Assembly: GCF_037975245.1 (NCBI RefSeq)
Contig: NC_092583.1
Location: 1,764,264-1,816,263, forward strand
Direction: 5' to 3'
From: Apostichopus japonicus
Lineage: Eukaryota; Echinodermata; Holothuroidea; Aspidochirotida; Stichopodidae
DNA length: 52,000 nt
Part shown: piece by piece, positions 25,838-39,537 of the stretch
Numbering within the stretch: the first letter of the stretch is position 1
Layout: each line of letters opens with the position of its first letter
Translations under genes and position numbers: made by a program
The notes under the pieces: generated by a model
The model's input: the letters and a program-made list of their open reading frames with translations, nothing else
The model's database searches: none
Told to the model about the DNA's origin: nothing

Positions 25838-25930
25838 GACCCGGCCGGGGATCGAACCCCAAACCTTACGATTGCTAAGCCTTCATTGCTTCAAATGCCA
25901 CCCCTTTATCCACTCGGCCACATCAACGGT
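25838..25930 (-). repeat. tRNA-Leu/Ser-like SINE head
   Basis: On the minus strand the sequence has an A box TGGCCGAGTGGATAAAGG, a long variable region, and a B box GGTTCGATCCC followed by CGGCCGGGTCGTAG. This is the layout of a type II tRNA. The acceptor stem does not close well and no CCA or terminator context is clear. It is called a SINE or tRNA-derived repeat rather than a working tRNA. It lies in intron 3. Confidence 0.6.
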
Positions 25931-26589
25931 CAATGGATATATTGAAGTGCATCGCAAAATAAAAGAATGTAAAATGGAAAGATTGCCCAAAATTGATAGA
26001 TTGAACAAGAGTGAATTTCTCTCTGATCACCGTTTGTCATTGATTTGAAGGAAAAAATTCAATCGAATTTATGATTGGAAATAGGAAACTGTGTCACTAA
26101 GCCTCTGACATCTTCACAAAGTGTCAGCCACTTTTAGCTCTCATAACATGTTTTAGGTTCTTGCCAACAACTTCATGGGGGGCGGGCGGGTGAGGGGGGT
26201 AACGTGTTTATGGTAAACATTCCCGTTCACGTGTCTTTTTTATTCAGATATTTGAGTTTTCGTTCACTTGAAATGATATCGTATGTGATTCTATAGTTTA
26301 TTCAAATCAATATTTTCTGTCCAAATGTAGCATTAGTATGATTTCCCAATAATAGGTTTTCCTCATCATTTGTGCTCTGATATCTTCATTGAAGAGAGAA
26401 ATGTTTTCTTTTTTTATAAAAACGTTCACTTTTTTTAAGACTCGGTAATCCTCCCTGATATCCTCTGCTCATCTAAGCCACATATGTAACCCTGAAATGT
26501 GACACATTGCTTTTCTCTTTCACTCTAAATTGTGGGACCAAAAATAAGAAGCAATAATATCAGTGATGAAAAATTGGCCGTGAACTTAC

Positions 26590-27045
26590 CTACGCAGAGA
26601 GGCAAAAGTGAGCAGGAAATAAGCCGATATTCTTCATCACTTTGCGGCGCAAACGTAAAATGGAGATTAAATTGTGGGGTAGCGTCATCTGCGATTGTGA
26701 AGTTTACGCAGAGATATATAAAGTCCTCACAAAGAACGTCGTCTGTATTCAGCGAGACCATGGTCAAGTTGTTAAATTCAAATGGGGGATATTTTGGTTT
26801 CAAGAAAACCTGATCTTGCTGTTCATCGCTCAGAATATTGTCCACGAATGAATGTTTTTCTCCCGAACCATCAAATTGTCTGCTTATCCAAGAACTAAGT
26901 TTCCACAAATTTTCTCCGTAAATTTGCCGCGACGTTTCTCCCTTTTGGACTAAAATGCTGACATCTAACTCAAACTCTTGATCTTCGCCTTCAACAATGA
27001 CGTTATCGGAGGAGATTAGATTCTCGACTCTTGCTACCGTCATTT
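26590..27045 (-). CDS. Exon 3: repeat domain D1 (B-like, divergent)
   Basis: A 456-nt exon, phase 1 at both ends. It is the longest copy. It carries GENLW, then ISRQFDGSG, resembling the FFSQSEDGSG segment of D3. The first cysteine pair is in LCEDFIYLC (C-x6-C) and the second in SCSLLPLC (C-x5-C). Two N-glycosylation sites are visible (NLT and NFT). It is closest to subtype B but has about ten extra residues between the LW region and the first cysteine pair. The acceptor TTTTACAG is directly preceded by the (TTA)n end of the 27,049-27,862 microsatellite, so there is no ordinary polypyrimidine tract. Confidence 0.85.
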
Positions 27046-27048
27046 CTG

Positions 27049-27862
<814 letters not shown>

Positions 27863-27962
27863 AGCAGACCCTTATAAATAATGGGATAATGTATATACGT
27901 ATTTTATGTGATATCAAAATATTCAAATTTCGGGAGAGAAAGACAGAGATATATATACTTAC

Positions 27963-28166
27963 TTGGTAGACATTTCCTACAGCAATGCCCTGCTACTTTG
28001 ATCTGTTCGTCTTGATCGCACGGAGGGTTACAACTCTCGTAAACGCAGTTTGTAGTACCGTTGTTGCAATGACAATAGGAACATTCATCTTGTATCCAAG
28101 TTTGCGCATGCAAGAACGGTGTGTTATTATAGATGCAAATAGTACGATCATTAGGGTCCTCTGGAT
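27963..28166 (-). CDS. Exon 2: von Willebrand factor type C (VWC) domain
   Basis: This 204-nt exon is phase 1 at both ends, with acceptor TTTTTGTAG and donor GTAAGT. It encodes ten cysteines in the VWC arrangement. One is in TIC, then comes the CSYCHC cluster, then NC, ESC and PPC, and finally the HCCRKC terminus. Aromatic W follows the first cysteine (QTWIQDEC), as in known VWC modules. VWC domains are about 60-70 residues and act in extracellular protein binding, for example in chordin-like and collagen proteins. This one is a full-length single domain placed just after the signal peptide and before the repeat array. No second VWC copy is seen in the window. Confidence 0.9.
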
Positions 28167-28256
28167 CTACAAAAAGAGACAAATAAGATTATTACAAAAA
28201 AAAGATAACTGAATGCGACATTATTCAATAGGAAAATAATACAATCCCACAAAGTG

Positions 28257-28652
28257 AAGAGCATTGTGGTCAAGTGGTTAATGCAGTAGGCTGGTGATCT
28301 AAGGATTACAGGTTCGAGCCCTGGCCAGATCATTTCGTTGTGTCCTTGGGCAAGGCACTTTATCTCCATTGCCTCTCATCTTCACCCAGGTGTATAAATG
28401 GGGACTTGCGAGGTAACTTGAAAATATATTTGCGTGCGCCGTTTTCTGGCTGCACCCTATGGGAAGTCCCCCGGGGGACACGTGGTTGTGGTGCACTGTG
28501 GTGCCCCAGGAGAGATTGATTGAATTGCGCACACTTTGGTGTGTAGGTGTGACAAGTTACCAATGACCAAGGCTAATAGCGTCTTTGAACAGTTTCTGTT
28601 GATTTTGGCGCTATATAAATGTCTTCTGATTGATTGATTAATTGATTGATTG
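28257..28652 (+). mobile_element. tRNA-derived SINE with (TTGA)n tail
   Basis: The head carries an A-box-like GTGGTCAAGTGGTTAA and a B box GGTTCGAGCCC at 28,311-28,321. Next comes TGTCCTTGGGCAAGGCAC, a motif shared by many animal SINE-like repeats. The far end reads GGCGCTATATAAATG and then TGATTGATTGATTAA. Near-identical flanks AAAGTGAAG (28,251-28,259) and AAAGTCAAG (28,653-28,661) look like a target site duplication with one change. Confidence 0.75.
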
Positions 28653-28741
28653 AAAGTCAAGTGCGGGGCCTCCGGGAACAGATGCAGAGAGGTCGTACCA
28701 GCTTTATATTACTGGTTGTGCCTATGTCAAGTAAGAAGGGG

Positions 28742-29110
28742 TGGACTGAATGACTGACTGTCTGACTCACTGACTGACTCACTGACTCACTGACTGACTG
28801 ACTGACTGACTGACTGACTGACTGGCTGACTGACTGACTGACTGGTTGACTCACTGAGTGACTCACTGACTGACCGACTGACCGACCGACCCACCGACTC
28901 ACCGAAACCGCCGACTCACCGATACTGCCGACTCGCCGACTCACTCACTGACACACTCAATCACGTACTCACTCACTCCCTCCCTCGCTGACTGACTGAC
29001 TGACTGACTGACTGACTGACTGACTGACTGACTGACTGACTGACTGACTGACTGACTGACTGACTGACTGACTGACTGACTGACTCACTCGCTCGCTCGC
29101 TCAATCTCTC
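28742..29110. repeat. (GACT)n tetranucleotide array
   Basis: A core of near-perfect GACT repeats lies at 28,987-29,083, with degenerate flanks of GACT, CACT, GACC and CGCT units. It follows the SINE by about 90 bp in intron 1. Confidence 0.95.
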
Positions 29111-30660
29111 ACTCAGTCACTCAGTCACTCACTCAAAGTTTACATCTTTCTCAACCTGGAGGGGTCGGTGAGGGTTCCTTCATTGGTCGTTGACGGGGTC
29201 TGTGAGGGGTCCATGACGGGTCGGTGAGGCAAAGGGGACGGCGCAGCTGTAAATCGGAGTGTGTAAAGGCTGATCGGGTCCAGCAACATTTTTACCTACT
29301 TATCAGAAAAAAACCTTTGCAATACTATAACGTTCAAGTAAAAAAAAAATCCGAGGACAGTCGAGAACCAAAAAAAAATGGCAAAGAACGCCCTCCCCCG
29401 TCCGCAAGTTACATGAATACATATGACCCGTAATTAGCGAGTTAACCTTCTTGTGAACTATACAAACAAAAGAGGAATCAAGGCAAAAATGTGGAGGAAT
29501 ACTTTAATCAAAGTCTGGAAAGTGTATTATTGAAAAAAAAAAACATAAACCACTTCATTGAGAAAGGTTATATGTTCGCTTTTTATCCCTTCTTTTTCTT
29601 CAAGTTGACTCCATGAAGTTTGAATTATTTGTTGTCATTCAGTGATGATGTATATATATTAAAGTATATTATACTGGTTGCCATGTCAACAACGATGATT
29701 TGGTTTTTAAATAACCGTCATGTTGAGGCTGTGCCGTGGAGGTGGAAATGCATAAAACACGAGAGATTGAAATAAAAAATGATAGAGCGATGGGTTTTCA
29801 GATATGCTTAACAAATTAAGGTCGTGCGGTCAGTTTTAGATCAACAACTGAAGACGGAAATTATGTCCCCGAAGACAAGATATTTACCAGCCCTTTACTG
29901 CCAAATTTTGAGTTGTTTTGTTACTTTTTTCAGGGTTTGTTGACATTTTATTCTATTAATAACGCTTAACCTACTAAAACAGACAACGATGTAAGCTTCA
30001 CACCATTTTCCATGCATGTGTGTGTGTCATAGTTAGTCATAAATTCGTGCATTTTCGAAACTTTCTTTTAAATTTTTCGTGAAAACTCATTTTGTGATGG
30101 AAGAGGTGTGGTAGGGGTGAACGACATATTATTATTTGTAAGAAGCTTATAGCATAGGCTATTTAAGATAAATATTTGTCATGTGAATTGAATACCGACC
30201 GCAACTGAGGTTGCTGAAAATTTGATCAAATGCAACGCAGTTTCCATTTCGAAACTTTTACCAAAGCTATTGGGTAATATTCAAACAAGATCCCCCTCCC
30301 ACCCCCATCCCCGGACGCTCGGAGCTTACATTATGGAGATTAATGAACAAGATATTTCTTGTCCAAACAATGTTCATATTGGTATATTAATCAAATGTAA
30401 AAGGCAAATTTGAAAGTATGAAAACATTATTGAATATGAATTTCTCATTTATAAATGAAGCTTGGTTTAGTGAAACCTTACACCAGAGATTGTTAAGCGG
30501 TTCTTAGTGTCAAACAACATAAAAACTACACCATACTCAAAGTTTACACAAAAAGCTGTTTATGGCCATAATATTAGTTTCGGAATCTTTGTGGCGACAA
30601 ATTAATATATTAAACATAAATGGCGCTCATGCCAATCTTTGACACGTAATATTTGACGTG
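29111..30660. other. No gene recognised (intron 1)
   Basis: Mostly unique AT-rich sequence, with GGGGTC-type imperfect repeats at 29,160-29,225 (GGGTCGGTGAGG, GGGTCTGTGAGG). No credible exon was seen. Confidence 0.6.
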
Positions 30661-30663
30661 GTG

Positions 30664-30668
<5 letters not shown>

Positions 30669-30755
<87 letters not shown>
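30669..30755. repeat. (TA)n microsatellite
   Basis: A pure TA tract of about 87 bp in intron 1. Confidence 0.95.
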
Positions 30756-30756
<1 letters not shown>

Positions 30757-31987
30757 ATATATAGATGTGTCACTCATTTCTTGTAAATACTGTTTCAAAC
30801 GTGTTAATAATGTGTAGCAGAGTTCAAATACTTTTGAACATGAATATCCCAAATATTTCTTTTTCGCGAAATGACTGACAACCTTCACAAATGTTTTCCG
30901 TTGACGCTTTCCCATCTTGTTCGCCACACGACTTGAAGACTCACCTCCACCCCCAACCCCCCCCCCCCCTCCCCAATCAACCCACCCACCGATACTTTCT
31001 ATCTGCCAAAGAGTTAAGAGCTTAGCCGTGTAAGCAGCACGGAATACTGCAATAGGTGGTGCTATTATTAAATTGCTTTAGGGCGACTTTTTATTGGTTA
31101 ATGAACCTGCCATACCTGAATGTTGGACAATGACCGATTCAGGGCATTGACTTTCAGTATATACAACGTTATGTTTGGCAGTGTCCTTTATATTAGTGGC
31201 ACTGACCCTCGTTGCCTAGCAACAGCTAATAATTCTCTATAACCGAAATAACATGTTGCGTTAGTATAGGGATCGATGTATCCTAACGAGTCTACATTCG
31301 GTCTGCGCAACGAATTATGAATTGTCAGGGACTGGTCATTATAATACCATATCAACCCAAATCAGTATACAAATCATGGATAGAAAGGGCTTGTACATAG
31401 TGCTTTCTGTTACCATTTACAGTACATGTGATTCGGACCGACTATACTAAGGCGCTAAAACTGCATATTATTTCTACTAAATGACGGAATATTTTCATTT
31501 CTGAGTTTGTTGAATTTTGTGGTAATGACCACCGAAATTTCACTGCAGGCTTATGAAGAATCTAAAAGATAGTTTCAAACTTATTTGTCCCGAAATATAT
31601 CCAATAATCAAATAATGGTCACTTTAATGCTCCAACTTCAACGCGTAATTTTACTATACCACACAAATAAATCACCTTTCACCACTGGGATAACTATTTG
31701 CCTAATTCAACACCAATCGATGTCTGAAAGTATCAATTGGAGGTGCAGAACCACCAGTAAAGTATACCTATATTGAAAACATCTAGCGAGTTTTAGCGTG
31801 CTAAATTATGGACCAGAACTGATGTAGTTCTTTTTTCTTATTAAGTAATTAATTAATTAATTAAAATTATATTTGATTGTAAAGTATATTCATATGCATA
31901 ATCAATCTAAGGAGGATATCTTAAATATCACAGAGTCTAATTGATCGAACAAGCTAAAAATCATCTAACAATTTACATGGGATACAG

Positions 31988-32192
31988 TACATAGGATTTA
32001 CATAGGATTACATAGGATTACATAGGATACATATACATTTACATGGGATATATTTACATAGGATTTACATAGGATTACATAGGAATTTACATAGGATACA
32101 TAGGATTACATAGGATACATATACATTTACATAGGATACATTTACATATGATTTACATAGGATTACATACTTAGGAATTTACATAGGATAAA
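31988..32192. repeat. ACATAGGATT tandem repeat
   Basis: Units of 10-13 bp, ACATAGGATT with or without an extra TTT or ATAC, repeat about 15 times. Confidence 0.9.
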
Positions 32193-34054
32193 CCCAAGTT
32201 TCTTCAATCATATGTCATGCTGACGTCATATCCTACTTCCAGTCACAAGTTTGTTAATGTCAATGCATTAGTTAATCAATTTCTAAGAACCTTTGTAAAG
32301 TAATATTTCTGTTCATAAAGCTTCATTTAGACAATTAAGTCATGGCGCCAAATATGACAACCGCTACTGCCATGCCGATTTAACTGACAATTTTTTAATA
32401 TACTGCAATAATCGAGTATCGATACCTCCTATATATGTGTGCATTTGCTGCAAATATTCGGAGGTACTAAAGATTAGCCTCAAGCTCTCCGCCCCCCCCC
32501 CCCCCACCCCACTCGCGCCCGTCACCTCCACCCCACAATTTTATCAACATTTTTTCCTTCAAAAACTACTCATATAAGACCGTATTTACCATTTCAAGAC
32601 GATTTGAATTTGTGAAATTCCTGCGGGAATTAATTTCTGGGAGGTACAACCTCCTAACCCTTACCTTACCCCCTGACGAACCATGGAGCATACTGTTTAC
32701 CATAACAGCTCCCTGGATAAACAACCACTTCTCTGATGATGCGCAAGAACGCACTATAACTCATTCCATTAATGCCGCGATTATTCTTGCTTTTTCTTCT
32801 TCTTCTTTTTCTGCTTTTCGGTGCTGTTTTACGCTTCAATGCTTTTAAAGGCATCGAAGACTCGCCCCAAACCGCGTTTCGCGCTCTGAAAAAGTTAACT
32901 TTCCGTTGCTTGCAAATGACGTTTTCTTCTGGTCGCTACAAAATGCAGACAGTAATGAAACGTGATACCTTGTTATCTTTTATCTAGACCTGAGATGTCC
33001 ACGCCGCTATGTACACTGTGTTGTGGGTATTGACCGTAGCTGTATGTGTTGTGTTGACTGTACACTAGTGTCTAATTACCGACGGTAGCAAGCTGTGCGT
33101 GTATTTTCTGGGATCGACGGTGCTGTCTAACACTTCTGTTACACCTCATTCGAAACTAGGTCAGATTACCGGCATGAGACGTTTCTTTGTGCGCGAGTCT
33201 TCACACCCTTTAATGTCCACAGTGGTGTGTTATATGACTATAGCGACAAAATATTCAAGATAGTCTCTTTCTGCCCCCCCCCCCTTCCTTTTTGTTTTCT
33301 TTTCGTTATTTTTGGCTTGACTTCCATTTGACCTTGACTTACAAGCCTAAAATAATATCGCTAACAGTTCTCAAACTAATATATACAAATCTAAATATAT
33401 AAAAAATATTGAAAACATATAATATTTATGTTTTCTCTTCTGGAAACTTATGGCTGTCCTTTACCATTTTTCGATTACATCGTGTAGTTGGATCAATACC
33501 AACAAGAATTAAGATTTTTTTTTTCCTTCTTACCAATCAGGATGGGCGATTGGCTAGACAACCCAAGTAGAGCCGGGAAGTCTTTCAGCTCTCAATTTCT
33601 TTATATGCAATACGAAAATGTGTCAAGGTTGTACGCGTTCGCACCGGACGGAGAGGAAGCAATAGAACACATGGAAATAAGTTTAATTCACACAAGACCA
33701 ACAGAGATTTCAATTTACTGTACTACTTAATATATTAAAAATGTTTTTTAGACGTTAACAGGTTTCTCTCTCCCCCCGTCTCTCCGTCTCTCCCTCACTC
33801 ACTCATGGAGTATACATGCCATAATTGTTTTCTCACTATCCATACTCATCCTGTGACTTAATTATGTCACAGGTTATTCCGAGTTGTTAAGTCAAATGTA
33901 TAACCATAAATAATGACATAATGCGACGTTCAGCCCGGTTAGCAACAGCTTTATCATCCTTCCGAAGGCACTGCATAATGTGACATGCGAATGCGACACT
34001 TTCTCAACGTACATTTTTTTCGGTTTGCACATTTGGCTTCCAATGGAATCGAGT

Positions 34055-34056
<2 letters not shown>

Positions 34057-34145
<89 letters not shown>
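34057..34145. repeat. (TA)n microsatellite
   Basis: A pure TA tract of about 88 bp in intron 1, 440 bp before the foldback element. Confidence 0.95.
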
Positions 34146-34149
<4 letters not shown>

Positions 34150-34164
34150 GTCATATTTTGCAAT

Positions 34165-35530
34165 TTTTGAAACAATGTTGAAGAATTCTCGACTGTTTAG
34201 AGTGTACCACAAATACATGTTATTTGTTTATGTGTAGGCCTACTGCACTGGAAATTTTGTGTAACGTTCTGTCTGCCAGTGTCATTGATTTGTTTTCTAC
34301 TGGGATTAGGGGGAAACTAACGCCTGCTTCATAAATAAACGTGGTTGCACCCCTTCCCGGTATCGCATCAAAAAGTAAGAAGCCTGCAGTTATTCATTCT
34401 GGGTGACATGTAAAATTACGTCTATCCCAAACAAAGCTCAAACTGTACACTTAAATTGTACCCATTATCTTCCAGATCAAATATCATTACATTTAAACTA
34501 ATTAACGCTGAGGCTACCTATCATTATGTACTGCGCAAACCCAAACAGACAGACAGCCATTTTTGGCGATAGAGCTAAGTTTTACTGGTGACATCCCTAT
34601 GTTCCGACGTTTCTATTTTCCGACAAAAAGAAAAAAATCGGAGCAATATTTTTTATCAAAAAATTTGTTTGAACCAAGAAAAGAAGTTTGTGACCCTAAT
34701 ATTTTTGTGACCAAATATTTTTTGGGACTTAATTTTTTTTGGACCAACATTTTTTCAGACCAAAATTTTTTTCACGAAAAAATAAATAAATAAATGTGAC
34801 CCAAAGTTTGCTATGATCCAAGTGCTTGCAGTATTTTTTACAATATTGCAGTATTCTTTTTTGGTCCCAAAGTTTGGTCCAAATAATTTTTGTCCACCAA
34901 AATTGGAGTACAAACACATTTCAAGTTACAAGCAATGATTTGGTCACAAGCACTGTTTGGGTCACAAAAAATTGTTTTTGGGGAAAACAATTTTGGTCCG
35001 CAAAAATGTTGGTCCAAAAATATATGAGTGCAAACAAATTTTGGTCACAAAAATATTAGGGTCTGAAAACTTGTTTGCTTGGTACAAACGATTTTTGGAT
35101 ACAAAAATATTGTCACGAATTATTTCTTTTTTGTCGGAACATAGAGGCGTCGGAACATAGAGACGTCGGAACATAGAGATGTAACCGTTGTACTACTTAC
35201 TCCTCCTGTATAAACCACAAGTTGCAAGTTACAATTATATGTATACTTCTGCATGTCTGTCTTGCGTTGTGCTAGTGTGCACCATGCAGTTGAGGAATAA
35301 TTTAATGCTGTAGGTTAAGTTGGCATGGGGCGTTTTCTGTAAGAAAAGCATGGGACGCAACCATGGTTTTTGTACGGGGGTGGGGGGGGGCAGGTGAATG
35401 GCCTATAATATGGTAAGTACCCCAGGGGAGGAGTTAAAGGGGAGGGTGTCTTGCTTAAATGCAATATGGTGTTATATTCACTGGGCAACTTTTGAAACAA
35501 TGTTGAAGAATTCTCGACTATTTAGTTTAC
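34165..35530. repeat. Local direct duplication on both sides of the foldback element
   Basis: TTTTGAAACAATGTTGAAGA followed by ATTCTCGACT occurs at about 34,166-34,196 and again at about 35,489-35,519, with similar TTTAG context after each. The two copies are about 1.3 kb apart with the foldback element between them. Confidence 0.65.
34587..35185. mobile_element. Foldback (long inverted repeat) element of about 0.6 kb
   Basis: The left end reads GGTGACATCCCTATGTTCCG and the right end, reverse-complemented, GGTTACATCTCTATGTTCCG. Similarity continues inward over most of each arm. For example, the left ACCCTAATATTTTTGTGACC is matched in the right arm near 35,040-35,065. The element could form one long imperfect hairpin with arms of roughly 250 bp. 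The right end has three copies of TCGGAACATAGAG while the left has about one and a half. No coding frame was found. Confidence 0.7.
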
Positions 35531-38400
35531 CCCACATTCCTGCTATACATCAACGTATCTGTACACTATAGAAGGATATTTTGTAATGCAGTCTAACAGT
35601 GTGGGGAATCAACACCCGGCTCCCTCATATTTCTTTCCTGTGGGGGGTGGCTTGGATACGCTCCTTGTAAGAGCCCTATGTGAAATAGTTATCCTTTCTC
35701 GTTCAAAACACTCAATGCCATGAGTCAATTATATTTTTAGTCTCCAATAGTAATAACTCTTATACATGCACATTAGATTACAGTCGCTCATGGGCAGTAC
35801 GCCTGATAAATAGCGCTCATAGCCTAGACAGTACCACAAGACATCTGTTGTGAAACTGTGGTACTTCAGCAAAGGCTTATTAGTCATTTTTACCAAACGG
35901 TACCAATTTTGTATGGCAGAAATACAAGTTTCACTAAACGCCCTCGACTTAATAATCTTATTTTTTGGGAAGATACGTTTTGTATGTATGCTCTATACAA
36001 CTGGATGCCGGCAAATATTGTACAACATGGTTAGCCCAGATCCTGCATACTTTTGCACTGCCAAGTCGGCTGTATCAACCCCCCCCCCCCCTCCTCTCCA
36101 ACTTATGACAAATCAGTGATGGGTTTTGTAGACTATTACCCGAATCCACCACTTATCTCATTCACTGGTTCACTATCTTATACATTGTGAAGTTTCTTTA
36201 TACGTACTTTCCCCTATGGCCTTTTACTCCAAAGCATATCAATGTACACTGTGTGTTTTTCTCCCCCAAGGGTTGTTCCCTCACCCACGGGCGCTTACAG
36301 AAGGTAGGAGTAATAAGTCAATAGTTAATTTGTAGTGCGCGTGCGCGATACAATATTGGCATTACTAGCCAAGTGAACGATACCTACATGACTGGGCGTT
36401 GACATTTAAAGTTTCATATAGTCTCTGTATATTTGTAGTTTCAGAGGCTAGCTGCGTAGCCAACTTATTCTAAGCCTGTCACGGCGCTCACAAACGCCCT
36501 CACTTTGTAGGTACTTATACATGATTATACTCCCTGGTGTGTTGTCCGCCCTAAAAATAACACCATGAACAACCGAAAAGTTCTTCCTAATACTGTAAGT
36601 AATCCACGTGTACTACAATACTAGCGTATTTGCAGGCAAATGCAGTTCTGGTTTTCAATGGGTGTTCAGGTTTTCAATGTATGCAGCTTGTAGCAGACTC
36701 GCCGGAATTCTCAGAATATAGATTCAATATATGTATAGATTCAGACGTCAATACCTCTCATGACACAAATAATTTGGGTCGAAATGCTTTATAATATTGA
36801 GGTAACGAACTCCAGATTCGTTTGGGGTGAGCGACCGAAAGTGAGTATTGCGTTCATTGACTATACTGTTATCTGCTTCCTTAGCAGCCACCGTCTAAGT
36901 CACAGGAAATCACCTCTTAATTGAGACGTGGAGATAGCTGTGAGAGATTTGTATAATGCTGTCGGTTATAGCTTATGTTATATTTAAAAAACGTTCTGAT
37001 ACGAGTCAACGTTTGGAAGACAGTTCGATGATTTGACGCGTTATCGATAGAGCCCAATCATCAAAGCGTTTCCACTCTTAATCTGATGACGCGTCAACGC
37101 GTTATCGATTATCGATAACCATGTGAACGAAAATATCTTATACGCAAAGACCCTTACATTTATCCATTGGGAATTTTAGATTAAGCGCATGGATTTATCA
37201 ATGGCAGGATATCGTTTTGCGCATGCACTGTAACAGATTATTATTAACTACACGTTGATCGAACTTCGAAGATCCGTTATTTGGCAAGCGAAAATCGTAT
37301 CACGTTGAATGACAACGTTCCGTGATTGTTCGTTTCGATGAGGTGTCGTAGATGTACGTGTTGGCCCTATTGGCTTTCCATAAACGTATAAAGTTCAAAC
37401 ACATAAAACATGAGACGCGAAATGTGCCATATCTCGTTTTCTTGCACATGCATGTCTACACGATAGAGGTGATACAGATCCGGGCCTACACAAACCTATA
37501 GTGTAAGGATTATTTTAAAATGGAAATCAACCGTCCTGACTGTACTCATATAGAGATTATTCATATGAACAAATGCTGAGAAACTGCTGGCAAAAACTTT
37601 ATTTCCAAGTAAAAAAATAGGCCTATATCATAATTATTGTGTCATTGGGCTGCCATTTTATCAATGTGTGATGTCATCGTGACGTCACTATAGGAGTTAA
37701 AACCAGTTTCCTTAAACCCTTGTTGTTTTACTTATCATATAGTTTGAAGCTGAACATATCTTGTGTAATAGTATGTAATATTAACAACGTCAATTCTTTA
37801 GTTGCGTGTGCATTAGTTATTTGGGAAAGTGAATATCTGGTCAACCCTTCAACTCCCGGGTGACTATACCATCGGTAATATAGTTTGACAAATTCGTAGC
37901 AAGTTCAGAGAAAAGCGATTTCTTTCACCTGGTTTCTTCAACTGGGTCATTTGAATTTATTGTAGAATATACCAGTATTTCATCTGTTCCTGATATTAAC
38001 CAATAAAAAAGAGGAAAAAGAGGAAACCATTATTTCATTTATTGTAATTTAACAGATATATAGGGCAACACCAACTTACATTTTTCAAGGTCGAGTGATG
38101 AGTCAGTCTTCCCAGACAAAAAAAAAGATACGCTAAACAGGAAAATCGTCCATAATTATATGAAAGACCATCCTCCCCCTTTTGGTAAATAGGTATAAAA
38201 AACTGTTTATGGCAAAATTATACTTTAATTTGCACCACAATTTATAAGCCAGGTCCTATAATCATTTTTGTGAAGTTATTTAGGTCGAAATTGAAAGGCA
38301 ACGTAGTAGGAAATAAGCAGATTATTTTGGGTTTAAGCAATTATTCTGATACTGAAGTGGTATAAAGCTAGGTTAATGTTTTGTCAATACACACAGGTCA
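35531..38400. other. No gene recognised (intron 1)
   Basis: Unique-looking AT-rich DNA. A 13-bp motif ACGCGTTATCGAT occurs twice (about 37,037 and 37,098) next to TTATCGATAA palindromes. One C run lies at 36,079-36,091. No exon or transposon end was found. Confidence 0.55.
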
Positions 38401-38411
38401 TATAAACGCCT

Positions 38412-38570
38412 ATTAAAATACCATAATGTCGTATATACTATTATAGGCCTTGATATACTTCACACGATTTATTTCTATATACACTAATACAACATATCGA
38501 ATGTATCTAATGTATATCTAATATGTCATATACGATTATTAAAATACCATAATGTCGTATATACTATTAT
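38412..38570. repeat. Short direct duplication
   Basis: TTAAAATACCATAATGTCGT plus ATATACTATTAT occurs at about 38,414 and 38,539, 125 bp apart and apparently identical over about 32 bases. Confidence 0.8.
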
Positions 38571-39179
38571 TTCGTCCGTGAGATCAAAATGCCCTAATTA
38601 CACAACTTCATACAGTGAAGCCTGACGAGCCTGAACGCCTAATTTTTATTCCCAGGACGGATAAGGGTTTCAGGTTTTTCAGGAATTTACAAATTCGTTT
38701 GAAATCAGAGTTAGGGTTTAGAAAGTGGGTATGGGATCCAGTTTCTTTGAAAATGAAGGATTGTCGTTCATAATCTGTGGTCAAAACTAGGAAAAAGATT
38801 CAGAACATGTTTTTCGAAAAAGCGTCACATGTTTGGAATCCAGGGATTTGATTGGCCGATGCCCTTATTCGTCCTAGGAAAAAAAATCACGCAGCCTGGA
38901 CGGAGGAAGTATATATTAGGGTTCTACAGCCGCGGGTCCCGCGATGAAATATGAGGTGCGAGAAATAATAGAAGGGATTTTTTGGGGGGGCGGGTGGGTC
39001 TCAGAAAAGTGGAATGAAGAAAAGATTATTGATCATTATTCTCATGTTCATAAATAAGGCTACTGAATACAAGGGGATTATGAAGAGTGCAGATAGGGTG
39101 CACGGTGTACCCTGCAACCAACCTGGCTATGTACGTATTAAATCGTAGTGAGTTGGAAAATCAAGAATAGTGAAAAAAA

Positions 39180-39232
39180 CCCGGGCCTCCCGCTTTATAT
39201 GCGGACACCCTAACCACTAGGCTATGGACGCT
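39180..39232 (-). repeat. tRNA-headed repeat, copy 1 (truncated)
   Basis: On the minus strand it reads GCGTCCATAGCCTAGTGGTT, then CCGCATATAAAGCGG and GAGGCCCGGG. The anticodon arm is intact (4-bp stem, loop ATATAAA), but the T-arm is cut off after CCCGGG. The body differs from copies 2 and 3. Confidence 0.55.
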
Positions 39233-39244
39233 GATTGTATGTCC

Positions 39245-39537
39245 AGAGGTTCTGTTTTGGGTGACATATTTGCCTTACTCTAGAGATCAAACATGATGCT
39301 AACCAACTCGAAGTCATTTGTGATTCCTAAAGCTGGATCTCGAAAGAGATACTTTGAACGTACTTTTTGTTAATGAATGGAGGTAAACGACAAAGGCAAA
39401 AGAAATATATATAATTGAAAACGTAATGAGTAGGAAAATCTAGAACAGTGAAAACACTTCCAGCCTCCACCGGGATTCGAGCCCGGGCCTCGCGCTTTAT
39501 ATGCGGACACCCTAACCACTAGGCTATAGACGCTGAT
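39245..39537 (-). repeat. tRNA-headed repeat, copy 2 with body
   Basis: The head at 39,463-39,537 on the minus strand holds an A box TAGCCTAGTGGTTAGGG, an anticodon-like arm with loop ATATAAA and a T-arm CCGGG-CTCGAAT-CCCGG. The body extends left to about 39,245 and shares ATTTGCCTTACTCTAGAGAT and GAAAGAGATACTTT with copy 3. The 5' end lies about 30 bp from the left terminus of the large transposon. Confidence 0.6.

Noticed and set aside
28657-28944. Ser-Val-Gln repeat frame
   Set aside because: Read-through of the (GACT)n array.
33540-33730. 63-codon plus-strand frame starting MGDWLDNPSRAGKS
   Set aside because: Non-repetitive but short, with no splice support or recognised domain.
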